Shown one piece after another: positions 62,665-64,000 of a stretch of 64,000 nt of DNA. Positions within the stretch are counted from its first letter, which is position 1; each line of letters opens with the position of its first letter. The notes beneath the pieces are model-generated. The model searched no databases, was not told the DNA's origin, and saw only the letters and a list, made by a program, of their open reading frames with translations. Origin of the DNA: Ligula intestinalis (taxonomy: Eukaryota; Platyhelminthes; Cestoda; Diphyllobothriidea; Diphyllobothriidae); assembly GCA_036362985.1 (NCBI GenBank), contig JAYGXS010000001.1:51903623-51967622 (forward strand), read 5' to 3'. The translations under genes were made by a program, and so were the position numbers.

Positions 62665-64000
62665 GAAAGCTTATGCAGGTAGAACTTTGTGGTGTCCTGT
62701 AGAGTCACCTTTCACACTGTCAGATTTTGACTTAACCGTAGGCGCACCGTCGGGTGAATGAGCAACATCAGCACATCTGGTAGCGTGTGCACACGCAAAT
62801 TACCAAAATTCCTTGGCCGAGGCTCGTCTACAACACTGCTGCGCTGTACCGATTTGGTTTGTATTCAGCCTGAGCGAAGCTGGGCAGTCTTGATTGGCTC
62901 ATAAATATAAACAAACCAAATATAGGCACGTGTTTCAGCGCTTATGTGTGCTCTTTTGTAAAAAACACGAAAACGATAGACGGTTCAGGTTGTCACGTTC
63001 CTGTGGGGGCATCGTAAACCTAAGCTATGTCTGTGGCTGAGGCAGACAGCCCGCGGAAACGGATATAATCAATCTCAATTGACAATCAATAACGTGACAA
63101 CGTTGAGAGAACTTTAGCTAACATAACAGAACAACTGTCTGCACGTTGGCTGTCAAAGAGCAGATGTCAAGTTTTCGCAATTTTCTTCCTACTTGATAAT
63201 CGGCATCGAAAATATTCGGTCTGGGTGGCTTCGTTTAACTCTATCCAATGAAGGCTCATTTAAGAAGGTACATACTTTTTTTAGCAGCAATCACTTCCCC
63301 ATGAATCATCAAACACGTAAGGCAGCTTGATACAAATGCGAAACTCGTTGAACTCTTCACGGCAGAATGGACTACGGGCTTTCGATTTTGCTTCAGAGTT
63401 CCGGTTTAGGGTTTCAGCCTCTAGTCGTAAACACTGCAAAATAATTCATGTGTACATACTACGCATGCAGCTGCCTGTTAATGGTGATTCAGACGTAGAT
63501 CACATGGCGATCCAGCCTGTCGTTGTCAGTAGCCCGCCGGTAATTTTTGCTCGCAGGAAAACAGCCAAGCTAAGTAAGGTAGGGATTGGTTGATTGGCGC
63601 TCACTAAACAGGGTCCGGGACGCACTATCCAGTTCAGTCTTGGAGCTCACTCCCGAGCCTTGTCAGCAGCTGTACAGCGGCTAGAAGGATATAGTGAGTT
63701 AAGGTAAGGATTTCCTATATGCTACCTCCGCAGGACATGTGAACAGGAGCCGCCCGCAATCTTAGTGGATTTTGCCTAATTTCAGGAAAATTACGGTTGG
63801 TATTAAGATAAAATTTAAGGTTGAGATAATGCTTGCGGTTAAACTTGACTTGGGTTTAGGACACGAGAAAACTTGCATCCCTGACATTTAGTGTAGGGTC
63901 ACCTGTATGACGTTGGGTGGGCTTTCCTATTCTCCTCTCGTGTCTAGAGAGCGGTAGAAGTAATTCTGTCCGTAAGAAATTCGCCAAGATATTCAGTGCA
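62665..64000. other. Upstream region of the Notch-ligand gene
   Basis: Would contain the promoter and 5' UTR of the minus-strand ligand gene. No clear TATA or initiator was recognised. A dispersed repeat shared with 11598-11690 lies at 63598-63700. Short frames without domains. Confidence 0.35.

Noticed and set aside
1..64000. Prokaryotic-type features (operons, ribosome binding sites, CRISPR arrays, phage genes)
   Set aside because: Spliced animal-type genes and retroelements throughout; no regularly spaced repeat array was seen.

Overview
This is a metazoan genomic window: A+T-rich, with spliced genes, long introns and many degenerate transposons. It most likely comes from a parasitic flatworm (Platyhelminthes, Neodermata). 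The reasons are the Penelope-like retroelements with hammerhead-type ribozyme ends, the tRNA-derived SINEs, TTAGGG-like tracts and the gene content. The species cannot be named from the sequence alone.

Three protein-coding genes can be assembled exon by exon, with intron phases that agree at every junction. (1) At 543-5330 (+) there is a six-exon alkaline phosphatase of 516 aa with a signal peptide, all metal and nucleophile motifs, and no GPI-attachment tail. (2) At 19138-24997 (+) there is a tandem paralogue of 544 aa. It has the same six-exon layout and intron phases, and three of its internal exons have exactly the same lengths. It keeps a hydrophobic C-terminal GPI-type signal, and its first intron starts with GC instead of GT. 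(3) At 62664-45418 (-) there is a nine-exon Notch ligand of 492 aa: signal peptide, N-terminal MNNL/C2-like domain, six-cysteine DSL domain, three EGF repeats, one membrane segment and a short cytoplasmic tail.

The rest is intron or intergenic DNA filled with mobile-element remains. A Penelope-like element (58160-60137, +) lies antisense inside intron 2 of the Notch ligand; it is broken by one frameshift in a G run and one nonsense codon. Terminal-repeat fragments carrying hammerhead-like motifs occur at about 1.9, 40.4, 49.2, 54.9 and 60.1 kb, and the 54.6-55.0 kb copy looks like an internally deleted mini-Penelope. Other elements are three copies of a roughly 0.9-1.2 kb long-terminal-inverted-repeat element (32.9, 38.3 and 50.9 kb), and a foldback family (6.2-6.9 kb, with a nested copy at 51.55 kb) whose large copy encloses a degenerate TTAGGG-like tract. 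There are also tRNA-derived SINEs (50.5 and 61.2-62.3 kb), a decayed Ty3/Gypsy-type integrase (27.8-28.2 kb) and the 3' end of a non-LTR retrotransposon (31.2-31.7 kb).

The two phosphatases form a local gene family: one copy is probably secreted and the other surface-anchored. The Notch ligand is functionally separate and converges on them from the other strand. About 5.5-19 kb and 25-45 kb hold no gene that I can support.
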